From positions 1 through 54,197 of the forward strand of contig CALHVK010000122.1 of the NCBI GenBank assembly GCA_938039195.1: 54,197 bases of DNA, given 5' to 3'. The position numbers and the translations under genes are program-made. Position 1 is the stretch's first letter. Every line of letters begins with the position of its first letter. Positions 31,729 through 41,087 of this stretch are shown one piece after another. This stretch comes from an uncultured Carnobacteriaceae bacterium. Lineage in GTDB: Bacteria; Bacillota; Bacilli; Lactobacillales; Aerococcaceae. A model generated the notes under the pieces. The model did no database searches, was not told where the DNA came from, and saw only the letters and a program-made list of their open reading frames with translations.

Positions 31729-31872
31729 AGTGGGGAGATGGGGAAGAGTTAATTTTTTAGAAAGGGTAAAAATCACTTCTTTCAACAAGAAAAAAGTAGG
31801 CAACTATGATACAATAAATAGGATATAATAAGAGTATTGTGTCTAGGGTTTAAAGGAAAGGGGAGGAAGGTC

Positions 31873-32754
31873 GTGCAACGACTGAAAAAATTTGGAACAA
31901 AGCTTTGGCAAATTTTTCAAGAAGATTTAATGCATGTGAATATTGGCGTTGAATCCGCAGCGATGGCGTACTATATGTTATTGTCTGTCATTCCAATGGT
32001 CATGCTGGTTGCCAATATTCTTCCATTGTTACCAATTCCTATTGATGTGATTTTTAAAACACTAGAAACGATTTTACCGGACAATATTACTGAAGTCCTA
32101 TTCCCGATTCTTCGGAATTACTTAGGAAACTTCAATGGGGGCGCGCTTTCTATCGGTTTGGTGATTTTATTCTGGCCAGCTTCTCAGATGTTTAGTAGTA
32201 TTCAGCGCTCGTTAAACGTTTTATATGGCGCACCGGTGAGAAGAAACTTTATTTTTGAACGATTCTTTGCCGTTGTTATTGCGATGGCAGCTATTTTAAT
32301 CGTATTTGCTGTATCGATTGTCTTCATCTTTGGTGAGCAAGTGTTACGATTAGTTGCAGAATTCTTCTCGCTAAATTTAGCATCGATTATTTTAGATCTT
32401 TCATTTGTAAAATGGGGGCTCTTATTTGGAACCGTCTTTTTACTCATGAGTTTCATGTACTATTCAATTCCTAATGTGAAATGGTCATTCCTGTATGCTT
32501 TTCCAGGAGGCTTATTCACGACAATTGGATTTGTATTGATTTCGCAATTATTCTCGATTTATATTCATTACGCGGGTCGTAATTTTACGGCCAATGGAGC
32601 GTTTGGAACATTGATTGTATTTATGATTTGGCTGTATTTTATTGCCAATGTAATGATTTTAGGGGGCGTGTTGAACGTGATTGTTTACCGCTTTAGACAC
32701 CCAAAACAAGACACTGAAGGAGTAACGGATGAAAAAGAAGAACTTAATGTATGA
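31873..32754 (+). CDS. YihY/BrkB family membrane protein
   Basis: A 293-residue protein with six or so transmembrane helices and the YihY signature near the first helix (VESAAMAYYMLLSVIPMVMLVANILPLLP). The family was once linked to RNase BN, but that assignment was withdrawn; its role is unknown, possibly transport of lipids or envelope material. I use GTG 31873, six bases after GGAGG; an in-frame start at 31837 has no site. Its end overlaps rodA by 26 bases. Confidence 0.9.
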   Translation: MQRLKKFGTKLWQIFQEDLMHVNIGVESAAMAYYMLLSVIPMVMLVANILPLLPIPIDVIFKTLETILPDNITEVLFPILRNYLGNFNGGALSIGLVILFWPASQMFSSIQRSLNVLYGAPVRRNFIFERFFAVVIAMAAILIVFAVSIVFIFGEQVLRLVAEFFSLNLASIILDLSFVKWGLLFGTVFLLMSFMYYSIPNVKWSFLYAFPGGLFTTIGFVLISQLFSIYIHYAGRNFTANGAFGTLIVFMIWLYFIANVMILGGVLNVIVYRFRHPKQDTEGVTDEKEELNV

Positions 32755-33976
32755 CGATAAAGATTCACGAATCGACTATGGCGTCATCCTTCCTGTATTA
32801 TTATTAGCATTTATTAGTATTGCAACTTTATTCTCAACAACTTATTTGATTAGTGGAAACACCTCTTTAAGAATGGTGCTGATGCAAGTCGTTTGGTACG
32901 TAGTAGGGGTTGTTGCAATCATTGTGATTATGCAATTTGACTCGGAACAGTTATGGAAACTAACCACTTGGGGATATATTTTTGGACTCCTCATGCTACT
33001 TGCCGTTCTGTTCTTCTATGACCGAGCAACATTTGCCGACACAGGGGCGAAGAGTTGGTTCAGATTTGGGACCTTCTCATTCCAGCCTTCCGAAGTGGTG
33101 AAAATCTTCTATATTTTGATTTTAGCCAAAGTCGCGACTTCGCATAATATGAAGACGAAGTATAAGAGTACACATACGGACTGGCAATTATTCGTAAAAT
33201 TAATTTTATGGGCAGCGCCAGCGTTAGTACTCGTTATTTTGCAAAATGACTTAGGGACAACACTTGTATTCTTAATGATTTTGGGTGGCGTTCTGATTAT
33301 GTCAGGGATTAGCTGGAAAATCTTACTTCCAATTATTATTGTAGCAGGATTAATCGGCGCACTCCTTATTTACTTAGTAGTGTATAACCGTCAAATCCTA
33401 TTAAACATCGGCTTTAAGAACTACCAATTCGCGCGTATCGATTCATGGTTAGATCCATACGGCGATCAAGGTGGAAATGGATACCAATTATTCCAAAGTT
33501 TGAAGGCGATTGGTTCAGGGAGAATGCTTGGTAAAGGTTTTGGTGTATCTGATGTATATGTACCCGTTCGTGAGTCTGACTTGATCTTTGCGACAATCGG
33601 GGAAAACTTTGGATTCTTAGGTGGTACCTTCTTAATCGCGATTTACTTTATCTTGATTTATCAAATGATTCGTGTCTGTTTCGATACGAAAAATGAGTTT
33701 TATACGTATATCGCAACCGGCGTTATCATGATGATTTTATTCCACGTGGTTGAAAATATCGGGATGACGATTGGACTATTACCATTGACGGGGATTCCGT
33801 TGCCGTTTATTTCGCAAGGGGGTTCAAGCTTGCTTGGAAATATGATGGGGATTGGGCTCATTATGTCAATGCGTTATCACTTCAAGAGTACGATTTTTGA
33901 AGATGAAGATTCAGCATTTGGTGCCAACCACCAAGATGCGACAATGTTACGTTTACGTCAGGAGGATGGAAAATGA
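32729..33976 (+). CDS. rodA: Peptidoglycan polymerase RodA (SEDS family)
   Basis: A 415-residue SEDS glycosyltransferase with about ten transmembrane helices that polymerises lipid II during cell elongation. RodA-like motifs are FQPSEVVKI, YQLFQSLKAIGSGRMLGKGFG, VPVRESDLIFATIGENFGFLGG and NIGMTIGLLPLTGIPLPFISQGG. The last two resemble RodA more than FtsW. GAAGGAG precedes the ATG. It overlaps the YihY gene upstream and the ArsC-like gene downstream (ATGA). Confidence 0.93.
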   Translation: MKKKNLMYDDKDSRIDYGVILPVLLLAFISIATLFSTTYLISGNTSLRMVLMQVVWYVVGVVAIIVIMQFDSEQLWKLTTWGYIFGLLMLLAVLFFYDRATFADTGAKSWFRFGTFSFQPSEVVKIFYILILAKVATSHNMKTKYKSTHTDWQLFVKLILWAAPALVLVILQNDLGTTLVFLMILGGVLIMSGISWKILLPIIIVAGLIGALLIYLVVYNRQILLNIGFKNYQFARIDSWLDPYGDQGGNGYQLFQSLKAIGSGRMLGKGFGVSDVYVPVRESDLIFATIGENFGFLGGTFLIAIYFILIYQMIRVCFDTKNEFYTYIATGVIMMILFHVVENIGMTIGLLPLTGIPLPFISQGGSSLLGNMMGIGLIMSMRYHFKSTIFEDEDSAFGANHQDATMLRLRQEDGK

Positions 33977-34326
33977 TTGTATATATTCACCCAAAATGTA
34001 CGACTTGTAAAAAGGCGTTAAAATGGTTCGAGTTAAATGATGTGACATTTGAACAGAAGGATATTCGCGAAACTCCACCAACTGCAAAAGAACTATTGAA
34101 GATTAAAAAAGCTCAAAACTTAGAATGGAAGAAAATGGCAAATACGAGTGGAGAACTTTACCGCTCACTTGGATTAAAAGATAAACTTCCTGAGATGAGC
34201 GATAAAGAAGCTTCAGAACTTCTTGCTGGGAATGGCATGCTCATTAAACGTCCACTTGTGTTGGATAATGGGGAAGCGACATTCGGGTTCAAAGAAGAAG
34301 TTTACGAAGAGAAATGGAAGAGATAA
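33973..34326 (+). CDS. Spx/ArsC-family protein (YusI-like)
   Basis: A 117-residue thioredoxin-fold protein of the ArsC/Spx family. C9 and C12 form a CTTC motif (HPKCTTCKK); IKRPLVLDNG near residue 88 is typical of the family. It lacks the features that would make it confidently Spx (a larger regulator that binds RNA polymerase). The order arsC-like then gcvH matches yusI-gcvH in Bacillus. It overlaps rodA by four bases. Confidence 0.88.
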   Translation: MIVYIHPKCTTCKKALKWFELNDVTFEQKDIRETPPTAKELLKIKKAQNLEWKKMANTSGELYRSLGLKDKLPEMSDKEASELLAGNGMLIKRPLVLDNGEATFGFKEEVYEEKWKR

Positions 34327-34327
34327 G

Positions 34328-34693
34328 ATGAAGAAATATAGTGAAAATGGATTATGGATTAAACAAGACGGTTCAGAATATGTGATTGGACTTTCACCAA
34401 AGGGTCAAGATGACTTAGGAGATGTGAGCTTTGTGGAATTATTAAAGAGCGAAGCCGTAACTCCTGAAGATTCGATTATTAGTGTAGAAGCTGCAAAAGC
34501 AGTAACTGAATTACTTGCTCCACTTAGCGGAACAGTCGTGGCTTTCCATGACGAATTAGAAGAGAATCCAGAATTCTTAAACGAATTAGCAGAAGAGAAA
34601 AACTGGATTGTTCGTTTAAATGGAGTAGATGAAGCTGCATTCAATGCTTTATTAGAGGAAGACCTTCCATGTGAACAATGTGAAGTGAAATAA
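34328..34693 (+). CDS. gcvH: Glycine cleavage system H-like protein
   Basis: A 121-residue lipoyl-carrier protein. K57 in SVEAAKAVTEL is the lipoylation site, and APLSGTVVAFHDELEENPEFLNE follows as in GcvH. No P, T or L protein is in view, so it may work in lipoate relay rather than glycine cleavage. The C-terminus ends in an unusual cysteine pair (CEQCEVK). The start is ATG 34328, one base after the preceding stop. Confidence 0.9.
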   Translation: MKKYSENGLWIKQDGSEYVIGLSPKGQDDLGDVSFVELLKSEAVTPEDSIISVEAAKAVTELLAPLSGTVVAFHDELEENPEFLNELAEEKNWIVRLNGVDEAAFNALLEEDLPCEQCEVK

Positions 34694-34705
34694 AAGATAA
34701 AAAAG

Positions 34706-34746
34706 AAAACTACGAGTTCTCAGCGCGTGAGAATTCGTAGTTTTTT
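34706..34746. terminator. Bidirectional terminator between gcvH and the amidotransferase-like gene
   Basis: AAAACTACGAGTTCTC and GAGAATTCGTAGTTTT pair around AGCGCGT, with T on the right and A on the left. Confidence 0.9.
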
Positions 34747-34747
34747 A

Positions 34748-35491
34748 TTATGCATTTTGTCTTAAGCGATTTACACGCTCCACAAAGTTATCAAATAACC
34801 CTTGCATCACATTGCTATCTTCAATTAATAATTCAGGATGCCATTGAACGGCAACTACACTTTGGTCTTTTGATTTAGATTCGAACGCTTCGATCAGGCC
34901 ATCCGTACTCCAAGCAACTGGAACAAAGTCAGAGGCCAATTGTTTAACCGCTTGGTGGTGGTAAGAGTTCACTGGAGTCGTTGTTCCAAGAACTCGAGAA
35001 AGCTCGCTGCCACTTGCGATTTGAATCGTATGTGTTGGTTGGCTTGGCATTGTTTTTTGTGTATGTTTCACAGAGATATTTTCATATTGTGATTCGATGT
35101 CTTGGTAGAGTGTTCCGCCAAGAGCGACGTTTAGAATTTGTAAGCCGCGACACACTGCAAAGATTGGTTTGTGTTGTCTATAAGCTTCTTTAATGAGCTC
35201 AATTTCAAACGCATCACGAGCAGGATAAGTACGTGCCAGGTTTAAGTGCGGTTCTTCACCGTACAATAATGGAGAAACGTCTTGTCCACCCGCTAATAGA
35301 AGTCCATCAACCCGAGAGATGAATTCTTTTGCAAATTCTGGGTTACTGATGGGAATGATGACAGGAATCGCTTTTGCTTTTTCAAGACCACGGACGAAAC
35401 CATTGGGTGCATACGATAAAATGTAGCGATCTTCTTCCGTGTTATCTTGGCGATGATTTCCTGCAATACCAATAAGTGGATAAGTTTGCAT
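34748..35491 (-). CDS. Gamma-glutamyl-gamma-aminobutyrate hydrolase-like protein (class I GATase fold)
   Basis: A 247-residue peptidase C26 protein that cleaves gamma-glutamyl amides. The nucleophile is in FAVCRGLQ and the catalytic histidine and glutamate in VQWHPE. IDGLLLAGGQDVSP is characteristic of PuuD-type enzymes. The preferred start is the ATG at 35491, nine bases from AAAGG; ATGs at 35497 and 35512 are worse spaced. Its substrate (putrescine pathway or folate/glutathione-like gamma-glutamyl compound) is unknown. It is divergent from suf. Confidence 0.88.
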   Translation of the reverse strand: MQTYPLIGIAGNHRQDNTEEDRYILSYAPNGFVRGLEKAKAIPVIIPISNPEFAKEFISRVDGLLLAGGQDVSPLLYGEEPHLNLARTYPARDAFEIELIKEAYRQHKPIFAVCRGLQILNVALGGTLYQDIESQYENISVKHTQKTMPSQPTHTIQIASGSELSRVLGTTTPVNSYHHQAVKQLASDFVPVAWSTDGLIEAFESKSKDQSVVAVQWHPELLIEDSNVMQGLFDNFVERVNRLRQNA

Positions 35492-35542
35492 GTGCATCAG
35501 CCTTTCTTTCAAAAATATGTTCCATCATACCGCATTTTCATG

Positions 35543-35561
35543 AAAATGAAAAGCATTATTA
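35543..35561. promoter_or_regulatory. Fur-box-like sequence between the amidotransferase-like gene and suf
   Basis: GAAAATGAAAAGCATTATT matches the 19-bp Fur box at 15 positions. It lies upstream of the suf promoter. Confidence 0.4.
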
Positions 35562-35584
35562 CGCGATTTCAAAGCGCGGCTATT

Positions 35585-35613
35585 TGCGAATCGTTCTCAA
35601 TTAAGATAAAATA
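35585..35613 (+). promoter_or_regulatory. Promoter of the suf operon
   Basis: TTGCGA (35585-35590), 17 bases, TAAAAT (35608-35613), 36 bases before sufC. Confidence 0.6.
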
Positions 35614-35648
35614 TAACAGAATAGAATGATTATAAAGGAGAATGAATC

Positions 35649-36419
35649 GTGGCAACTTTAGAGATTAAAAATCTACATGTATCGATTGAAGATAAAGAAA
35701 TTTTGAAGGGCGTTAATTTAACGATTAACACTGGAGAAATTCATGCAGTCATGGGACCAAACGGAACTGGTAAATCAACGCTTTCAGCAGCGATTATGGG
35801 CCACCCAAGTTATGAAGTAACAGAAGGAGAAATCCTATTAGACGGCGAAAATGTCTTAGAAATGGAAGTAGACGAGCGCGCTCGTGCGGGTCTATTTTTA
35901 GCAATGCAATATCCAAGCGAAATCGTTGGGGTGACAAACGCAGAATTCATGCGTTCAGCAATCAATGCTCGTCGCGAGGAAGGCGATAAAATGGGAGTTC
36001 GTGAATTCATCAAGAAGTTAGATGAAAAAATGGCTCTATTAGACATGCCAGAAGAAATGGCAGAACGTTACTTAAACGAAGGCTTCTCAGGCGGGGAGAA
36101 AAAACGTAACGAGATTCTTCAATTATTAATGATTGAACCAACATTCGCGATTTTAGATGAAATTGACTCAGGGTTAGATATTGATGCCTTAAAAGTTGTT
36201 TCTCGTGGAGTAAACGCTATGCGTGGAGATAACTTTGGATCATTAATTATTACGCACTATCAACGTCTATTAAACTACATTGAACCAGATGTAGTGCATA
36301 TTATGATGGACGGTCGTGTTGTGATGACAGGGGATGCTTCTCTTGCTCGTCGACTAGAAGCTGAAGGATATAAAGGAATCAGTGAAGAATTAGGAATCAA
36401 GATTGAACATCAAGAGTAG
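35649..36419 (+). CDS. sufC: Fe-S cluster assembly ATPase SufC
   Basis: A 256-residue ABC-type ATPase that powers the SufBCD scaffold. Walker A is GPNGTGKSTL (about 36-45), the signature FSGGEKKRNEI is near 146 and Walker B FAILDEIDSGLD near 170. A GTG start follows AAGGAGAATG. It is the first gene of a five-gene operon sufC-sufD-sufS-sufU-sufB that builds Fe-S clusters. Confidence 0.97.
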   Translation: MATLEIKNLHVSIEDKEILKGVNLTINTGEIHAVMGPNGTGKSTLSAAIMGHPSYEVTEGEILLDGENVLEMEVDERARAGLFLAMQYPSEIVGVTNAEFMRSAINARREEGDKMGVREFIKKLDEKMALLDMPEEMAERYLNEGFSGGEKKRNEILQLLMIEPTFAILDEIDSGLDIDALKVVSRGVNAMRGDNFGSLIITHYQRLLNYIEPDVVHIMMDGRVVMTGDASLARRLEAEGYKGISEELGIKIEHQE

Positions 36420-36429
36420 GAGTGAGATT

Positions 36430-37725
36430 GTGGCAGAGACAAAATTAACCATAACACCAGAAGAAATCACCGCATTCTCTCTTACAAAGAATGAACCAGA
36501 GTGGTTTCTACAAACACGTTTAAAAGGGTTGGAACTAGCTAAAACACTAGACTTGCCATTTATCGAACGTGTGAAATTCCACCGTTGGAACTTATTCCAA
36601 TCAGCAATCGGTGAAGGGACTTCAATGATTGAAGAACTTCCAAAAGTGATTCCAACAGCAGCTGGAAGTGCAAAAATTGTACAACTAGGCGCGGTATCAT
36701 ACTGGGAAGAAATGAATGTTGAAACAGCATTGAAGGACGTTCTCGTGATGGATTTATTCGATGCCCTGGAACAATATCCAGAGCTCGTAAAACCGTATTA
36801 TATGACAAAGGCAGTACCAGTCGATGAAGATAGCTTAACGGCTTACCACGCTGCGATGGTCAACTCAGGAGTATTTATTTATATTCCTAAAAATGTAGAT
36901 GTAAAAGATATTATTGAATCTCATTTCGTTCAAAATAACTTAGTGGACGAAGCGTTCGTGAAGCACGTATTAATCGTGGCAGACGAAAACAGCTCGGTCT
37001 CTTATGTAGAACGTTTTGAAAGTGTTGGTGACAAAAAGAATACAGCCAACATTATTGTAGAAGTAATCGCAAAACAAGGGGCGAAAGTTCAGTTTGCGGC
37101 CGTTGATACTCTAGGTCAATCAACAGATGCGTATGTGAACCGTCGTGGCTATCTTGAAAAAGATGCAACGATTAACTGGGCACTTGGCATTATGAATGAC
37201 GGAAATGTAATTGCGGACTTCGACTCTGAATTACGCGGAGACGGTTCTCATTCACAAGTGAATGTCATCGGTATTTCTACTGGACGTCAAGTTCAAGGAA
37301 TCGATACTCGTGTGACAAACTATGCGCCACATTCAGTCGGACATATCCTGCAACATGGGGTTATTTTAGATAAATCAACCTTAACCTTTAACGGAATTGG
37401 ACATATTATTAAAGGTGCGAAATTCGCAGATGCCCAACAAGAAAGCCGTGTACTCATGCTTTCAGAAGGCGGACGTGGAGATGCAAATCCAATTCTATTA
37501 ATCGATGAAAATGAAGTAACGGCAGGACACGCAGCGAGCGTGGGGCAAGTGGATGATGAACAATTATTCTACTTAACGAGCCGTGGAATCTCAGAAGCGG
37601 AGGCAAAACGCCTTGTGATTCGTGGGTTTTTAGGAGCCGTTATTCGTTCAATTCCTTCAAGTGAGCTTCAAAAAGAACTTGTAGAGATGATTGAACAAAA
37701 GTTGGTTGCGAGCTATGAACAATAA
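36430..37725 (+). CDS. sufD: Fe-S cluster assembly protein SufD
   Basis: A 431-residue scaffold protein, paralogue of SufB, which with SufB and SufC holds the nascent cluster. The right-handed beta-helix core is visible (SVSYVERFESVGDKK, AKVQFAAVDTLGQST) with the conserved GHAASVGQVDDEQLFYLTSRGIS near the end. I use GTG 36430 after AGGAGTG. It overlaps sufS by 11 bases. Confidence 0.95.
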   Translation: MAETKLTITPEEITAFSLTKNEPEWFLQTRLKGLELAKTLDLPFIERVKFHRWNLFQSAIGEGTSMIEELPKVIPTAAGSAKIVQLGAVSYWEEMNVETALKDVLVMDLFDALEQYPELVKPYYMTKAVPVDEDSLTAYHAAMVNSGVFIYIPKNVDVKDIIESHFVQNNLVDEAFVKHVLIVADENSSVSYVERFESVGDKKNTANIIVEVIAKQGAKVQFAAVDTLGQSTDAYVNRRGYLEKDATINWALGIMNDGNVIADFDSELRGDGSHSQVNVIGISTGRQVQGIDTRVTNYAPHSVGHILQHGVILDKSTLTFNGIGHIIKGAKFADAQQESRVLMLSEGGRGDANPILLIDENEVTAGHAASVGQVDDEQLFYLTSRGISEAEAKRLVIRGFLGAVIRSIPSSELQKELVEMIEQKLVASYEQ

Positions 37726-38947
37726 AACGATTCGAGAAGACTTTCCAATATTAAAGCGTGAAGTCAACGATGAAGTGCTTGTCTATTTAGACAATGCAGC
37801 TACTACGCAAAAGCCACGTTCAGTCGTAGAAGCCGTTGAGAAATTCTACGAAACTCACAATGCCAATATTCATCGTGGGGTGCATACATTAGCTCAGGAA
37901 GCCACTGATTTGTATGAAGCAGCTCGAGCTAAAGTGGCGAAATTTATCAATGCTAGTAGCACAAAAGAAGTGCTCTTTACACGTGGAACAACAACCAGCT
38001 TAAACTGGGTTGCACAAGGGTTTGCGCCGAATCGACTTCAAGAAGGAGACGAAATTTGGATTAGCCCTGCTGAGCACCATTCGAATGTGGTGCCTTGGCA
38101 ACAAGTGGCAAAACAAACAGGATCTGTCTTACGTTATTTTTCTTTAACGAAAGAGGGCGAATTAGACCTTGAAGCAGCAGAAGCAGCTTTAACTGGGAAG
38201 GCAAAAATTGTTTCCATTAATCATGCCTCAAACGTTCTTGGAACCGTAACGGATGTGAAGCGTGTTGCCGAAATGGTTCACGCAGTAGGAGGCATTCTTG
38301 TTGTGGATGGTGCTCAAGCAGCACCGCATCAAAGAGTGGATGTCCAAGAGTCAGACTGTGACTTCTATGCCTTTAGTGGACATAAGATGCTTGCTCCAAC
38401 AGGTATTGGTGTCTTATATGGAAAAGAAGCCCTTCTTCAAGAGATGAATCCTGTAGAATTCGGTGGAGAAATGATTGATTTTGTGTACGACCAAGAGAGT
38501 ACATGGAATGAATTGCCGTGGAAATTCGAAGCCGGCACTCCAAATATCGCAGGAGCCATTGGACTGGCTGCGGCTATTGATTATTTAGAAGAAATTGGGA
38601 TGGAGAATATCCATCAGCATGAACAAGAAATTGTCGCTTATCTCTTACCGAAAATGCAAGAGATGGAAGGTGTGACGGTGTACGGACCAAGTGACCCAGA
38701 AAAACATTCTGGAGTCATTAGTTTTACCATTGATGGTATCCATCCACACGACGTCGCAACGGCTCTTGATATGGAAGGATTTGCGGTTCGAGCAGGACAT
38801 CATTGTGCCCAACCTTTGATGAGGTGGCTGGATGTACCGGCAACATGCCGTGCAAGTTTTTATATTTATAACACGCTTCAAGAAGCAGAACAGTTTTTAG
38901 AAGCATTAGAAAAAGTAAAGGAGTTTTTCCAATATGGCCTTATCTAA
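37715..38947 (+). CDS. sufS: Cysteine desulfurase SufS
   Basis: A 410-residue PLP enzyme that mobilises sulfur from cysteine. The PLP lysine is in FSGHKMLAP and the persulfide cysteine in RAGHHCAQPLM near the C-terminus. YLDNAATTQKP at residue about 24 is characteristic. It starts inside the end of sufD at ATG 37715 and its end overlaps sufU by 14 bases; SufU is its sulfur-accepting partner in Bacillota. Confidence 0.97.
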   Translation: MNNKTIREDFPILKREVNDEVLVYLDNAATTQKPRSVVEAVEKFYETHNANIHRGVHTLAQEATDLYEAARAKVAKFINASSTKEVLFTRGTTTSLNWVAQGFAPNRLQEGDEIWISPAEHHSNVVPWQQVAKQTGSVLRYFSLTKEGELDLEAAEAALTGKAKIVSINHASNVLGTVTDVKRVAEMVHAVGGILVVDGAQAAPHQRVDVQESDCDFYAFSGHKMLAPTGIGVLYGKEALLQEMNPVEFGGEMIDFVYDQESTWNELPWKFEAGTPNIAGAIGLAAAIDYLEEIGMENIHQHEQEIVAYLLPKMQEMEGVTVYGPSDPEKHSGVISFTIDGIHPHDVATALDMEGFAVRAGHHCAQPLMRWLDVPATCRASFYIYNTLQEAEQFLEALEKVKEFFQYGLI

Positions 38948-39374
38948 ATTAGATCAGCTTTATCGTCAGGTGATTTTGGATCATTCGTCTCATCCACACC
39001 ATAAAGGATTGGTGGATGATGCGAGCATTCCAACGATTGAATTTAATAATCCAACGTGTGGAGATGTGTTGCAACTGCAACTGATTGTAAATGACAACGG
39101 CGTGATTGAAGATGTTCACTTTGACGGACACGGCTGTACGATTAGTATGGCGAGTGCCAGCATGATGAGTGATGCGATTATTGGAAAGACCGTTAAAGAA
39201 GCAATCACCTTAGCAGAAGATTTCTCAAGTCTAGTGCAGGGTGAATCCGTGGATGAAGAACCTTTAGGGGATGCGGCGTTACTTGCCGGTGTCCAAAAAT
39301 TCCCAGCGCGTATTAAATGTGCCACGCTTGCGTGGAAAGCATTAGAACGTGCCGTAGAAAATGAAAAAGCATAA
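38934..39374 (+). CDS. sufU: SufU zinc-dependent sulfurtransferase
   Basis: A 146-residue IscU-like protein. Cysteines in NPTCGD, GHGCTIS and RIKCATL, with the aspartate next to the first, form the zinc/sulfur-transfer site. SufU accepts sulfur from SufS and passes it to SufB. AAGGAG precedes the ATG, which lies within the sufS end. Confidence 0.96.
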   Translation: MALSKLDQLYRQVILDHSSHPHHKGLVDDASIPTIEFNNPTCGDVLQLQLIVNDNGVIEDVHFDGHGCTISMASASMMSDAIIGKTVKEAITLAEDFSSLVQGESVDEEPLGDAALLAGVQKFPARIKCATLAWKALERAVENEKA

Positions 39375-39389
39375 GAAAGTGGTGACAAA

Positions 39390-40784
39390 ATGAGTGGAGT
39401 TCCTGAATTAGCCGATTACAAATATGGCTTTCATGAGGATGTAACACCTGTTTATGAAACAGGAATGGGATTAAGCGAAGAAGTCGTTCGTACGATTTCA
39501 AAAGTGAAAAACGAGCCACAATGGATGCTTGATTTCCGATTAAAATCATTGAAGACATTCGAAAATATGCCAATGCCAACATGGGGCGCGGATCTATCAG
39601 AGATTGATTTTGATGCGATTACGTACTTCAAACGTGCTAGCGACAAGCCAGCTCGTTCTTGGGATGATGTTCCTGAGAAGATTAAAGATACGTTCGAGAA
39701 AATCGGGATTCCAGAAGCAGAGCGTGCGTATTTAGCCGGAGCTTCTGCGCAATTTGAGTCTGAAGTGGTTTACCATAATATGAAAGAAGAATTCGATAAA
39801 CTCGGAATCATCTTTACAGATACAGACTCAGCATTAAAAGAGTATCCTGAATTATTCAAAAAGTATTTCGCAAAACTAGTACCACCAACCGATAACAAAT
39901 TAGCTGCGTTAAACTCAGCCGTATGGTCAGGTGGAACATTCATCTATGTACCAAAAGGCGTGAAATGTGATGTACCGCTTCAAACGTACTTCCGTATCAA
40001 CGACCAAAACATGGGACAATTCGAACGTACGCTCATCATCGTAGACGAAGGAGCCAGCGTACACTATGTAGAAGGATGTACAGCACCAACGTACTCTTCA
40101 AACAGCTTGCATGCCGCGATTGTAGAAATCTTCGTTGAAGAGGGTGGCTACTGCCGTTATACAACCATTCAAAACTGGTCGGATAACGTGTATAACTTAG
40201 TAACGAAACGTGCCAAAGCTGCTGCTCACGGAACGGTTGAGTGGATCGATGGAAACCTTGGGGCGAAGACAACGATGAAATATCCTTCCGTATTCCTAGA
40301 TGGACCATACGCTAAAGGAACCATGTTATCGATTGCGTTTGCAGGAGAAGGCCAACACCAAGATACTGGTGCGAAGATGATTCATAATGCGCCACATACT
40401 TCAAGTTCAATCGTTTCAAAATCGATTGCTAAAGATGGTGGTGCCGTAAACTACCGTGGTCAAGTAACATTTGGGAAGAAATCAGATTATTCCATTTCTC
40501 ATATCGAATGTGACACGATTATTATGGATGATAAGTCGAAATCAGACACAATTCCATTTAACGAAATTCATAATGATAAAGTAGCACTTGAGCATGAAGC
40601 GAAAGTGTCAAAAATCTCAGAAGAGCAGTTGTTCTACTTGATGAGTCGCGGAATTAGCGAGTCAGAAGCAACAGAGATGATTGTTATGGGATTCGTTGAA
40701 CCATTTACAAAAGAACTTCCAATGGAATACGCTGTTGAACTAAACCGTTTAATCGCGTACGAGATGGAAGGTTCAGTTGGATAG
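39390..40784 (+). CDS. sufB: Fe-S cluster assembly protein SufB
   Basis: A 464-residue scaffold subunit on which clusters form. The conserved YVPKGVKCDVPLQTYFRIN, ASVHYVEGCTAP and the C-terminal IECDTIIMDDKS with GISESEATEMIVMGFVEPF are intact. AAAGTGGTG precedes the ATG. It closes the suf operon before a strong terminator. Confidence 0.97.
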   Translation: MSGVPELADYKYGFHEDVTPVYETGMGLSEEVVRTISKVKNEPQWMLDFRLKSLKTFENMPMPTWGADLSEIDFDAITYFKRASDKPARSWDDVPEKIKDTFEKIGIPEAERAYLAGASAQFESEVVYHNMKEEFDKLGIIFTDTDSALKEYPELFKKYFAKLVPPTDNKLAALNSAVWSGGTFIYVPKGVKCDVPLQTYFRINDQNMGQFERTLIIVDEGASVHYVEGCTAPTYSSNSLHAAIVEIFVEEGGYCRYTTIQNWSDNVYNLVTKRAKAAAHGTVEWIDGNLGAKTTMKYPSVFLDGPYAKGTMLSIAFAGEGQHQDTGAKMIHNAPHTSSSIVSKSIAKDGGAVNYRGQVTFGKKSDYSISHIECDTIIMDDKSKSDTIPFNEIHNDKVALEHEAKVSKISEEQLFYLMSRGISESEATEMIVMGFVEPFTKELPMEYAVELNRLIAYEMEGSVG

Positions 40785-40795
40785 AAAATAATAGC

Positions 40796-40834
40796 AGCCA
40801 AGAAATAGGAGATACTGTTTCTTGGCTGTTTTTT
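40796..40834 (+). terminator. Terminator of the suf operon
   Basis: AGCCAAGAAA and TTTCTTGGCT pair, followed by a T run. Confidence 0.88.
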
Positions 40835-40836
40835 AG

Positions 40837-41023
40837 TAGAAAGTTACAGTTAAAAAACAAGAAATAAATCATAAAGTATAATATATTTTTTGAAATTTAT
40901 AGTTTCTTAATATTATTTGCTCAGAATTTTGGATATTTTTATATAAAATAATCCTTGTTATATCAATGTTTTTGAACGAAAATGCACTTTAGGTGAAAAA
41001 TTACATTTTACGAGATATTACAC
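40837..41023. other. AT-rich intergenic region without a gene
   Basis: About 190 very AT-rich bases between the suf terminator and the next promoter. I see no open reading frame, repeat or convincing structure. Short A-tracts could bend the DNA upstream of the promoter at 41024. Confidence 0.6.
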
Positions 41024-41051
41024 TTGTATTATATTCAGAACGTGTTATAAT
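41024..41051 (+). promoter_or_regulatory. Promoter of the SPFH cluster
   Basis: TTGTAT (41024-41029), 16 bases, TATAAT (41046-41051), with an extended TG at 41043-41044. Confidence 0.7.
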
Positions 41052-41087
41052 ATGTTCAACAAGAGATATAAAGAAAGGAGAATGAGT

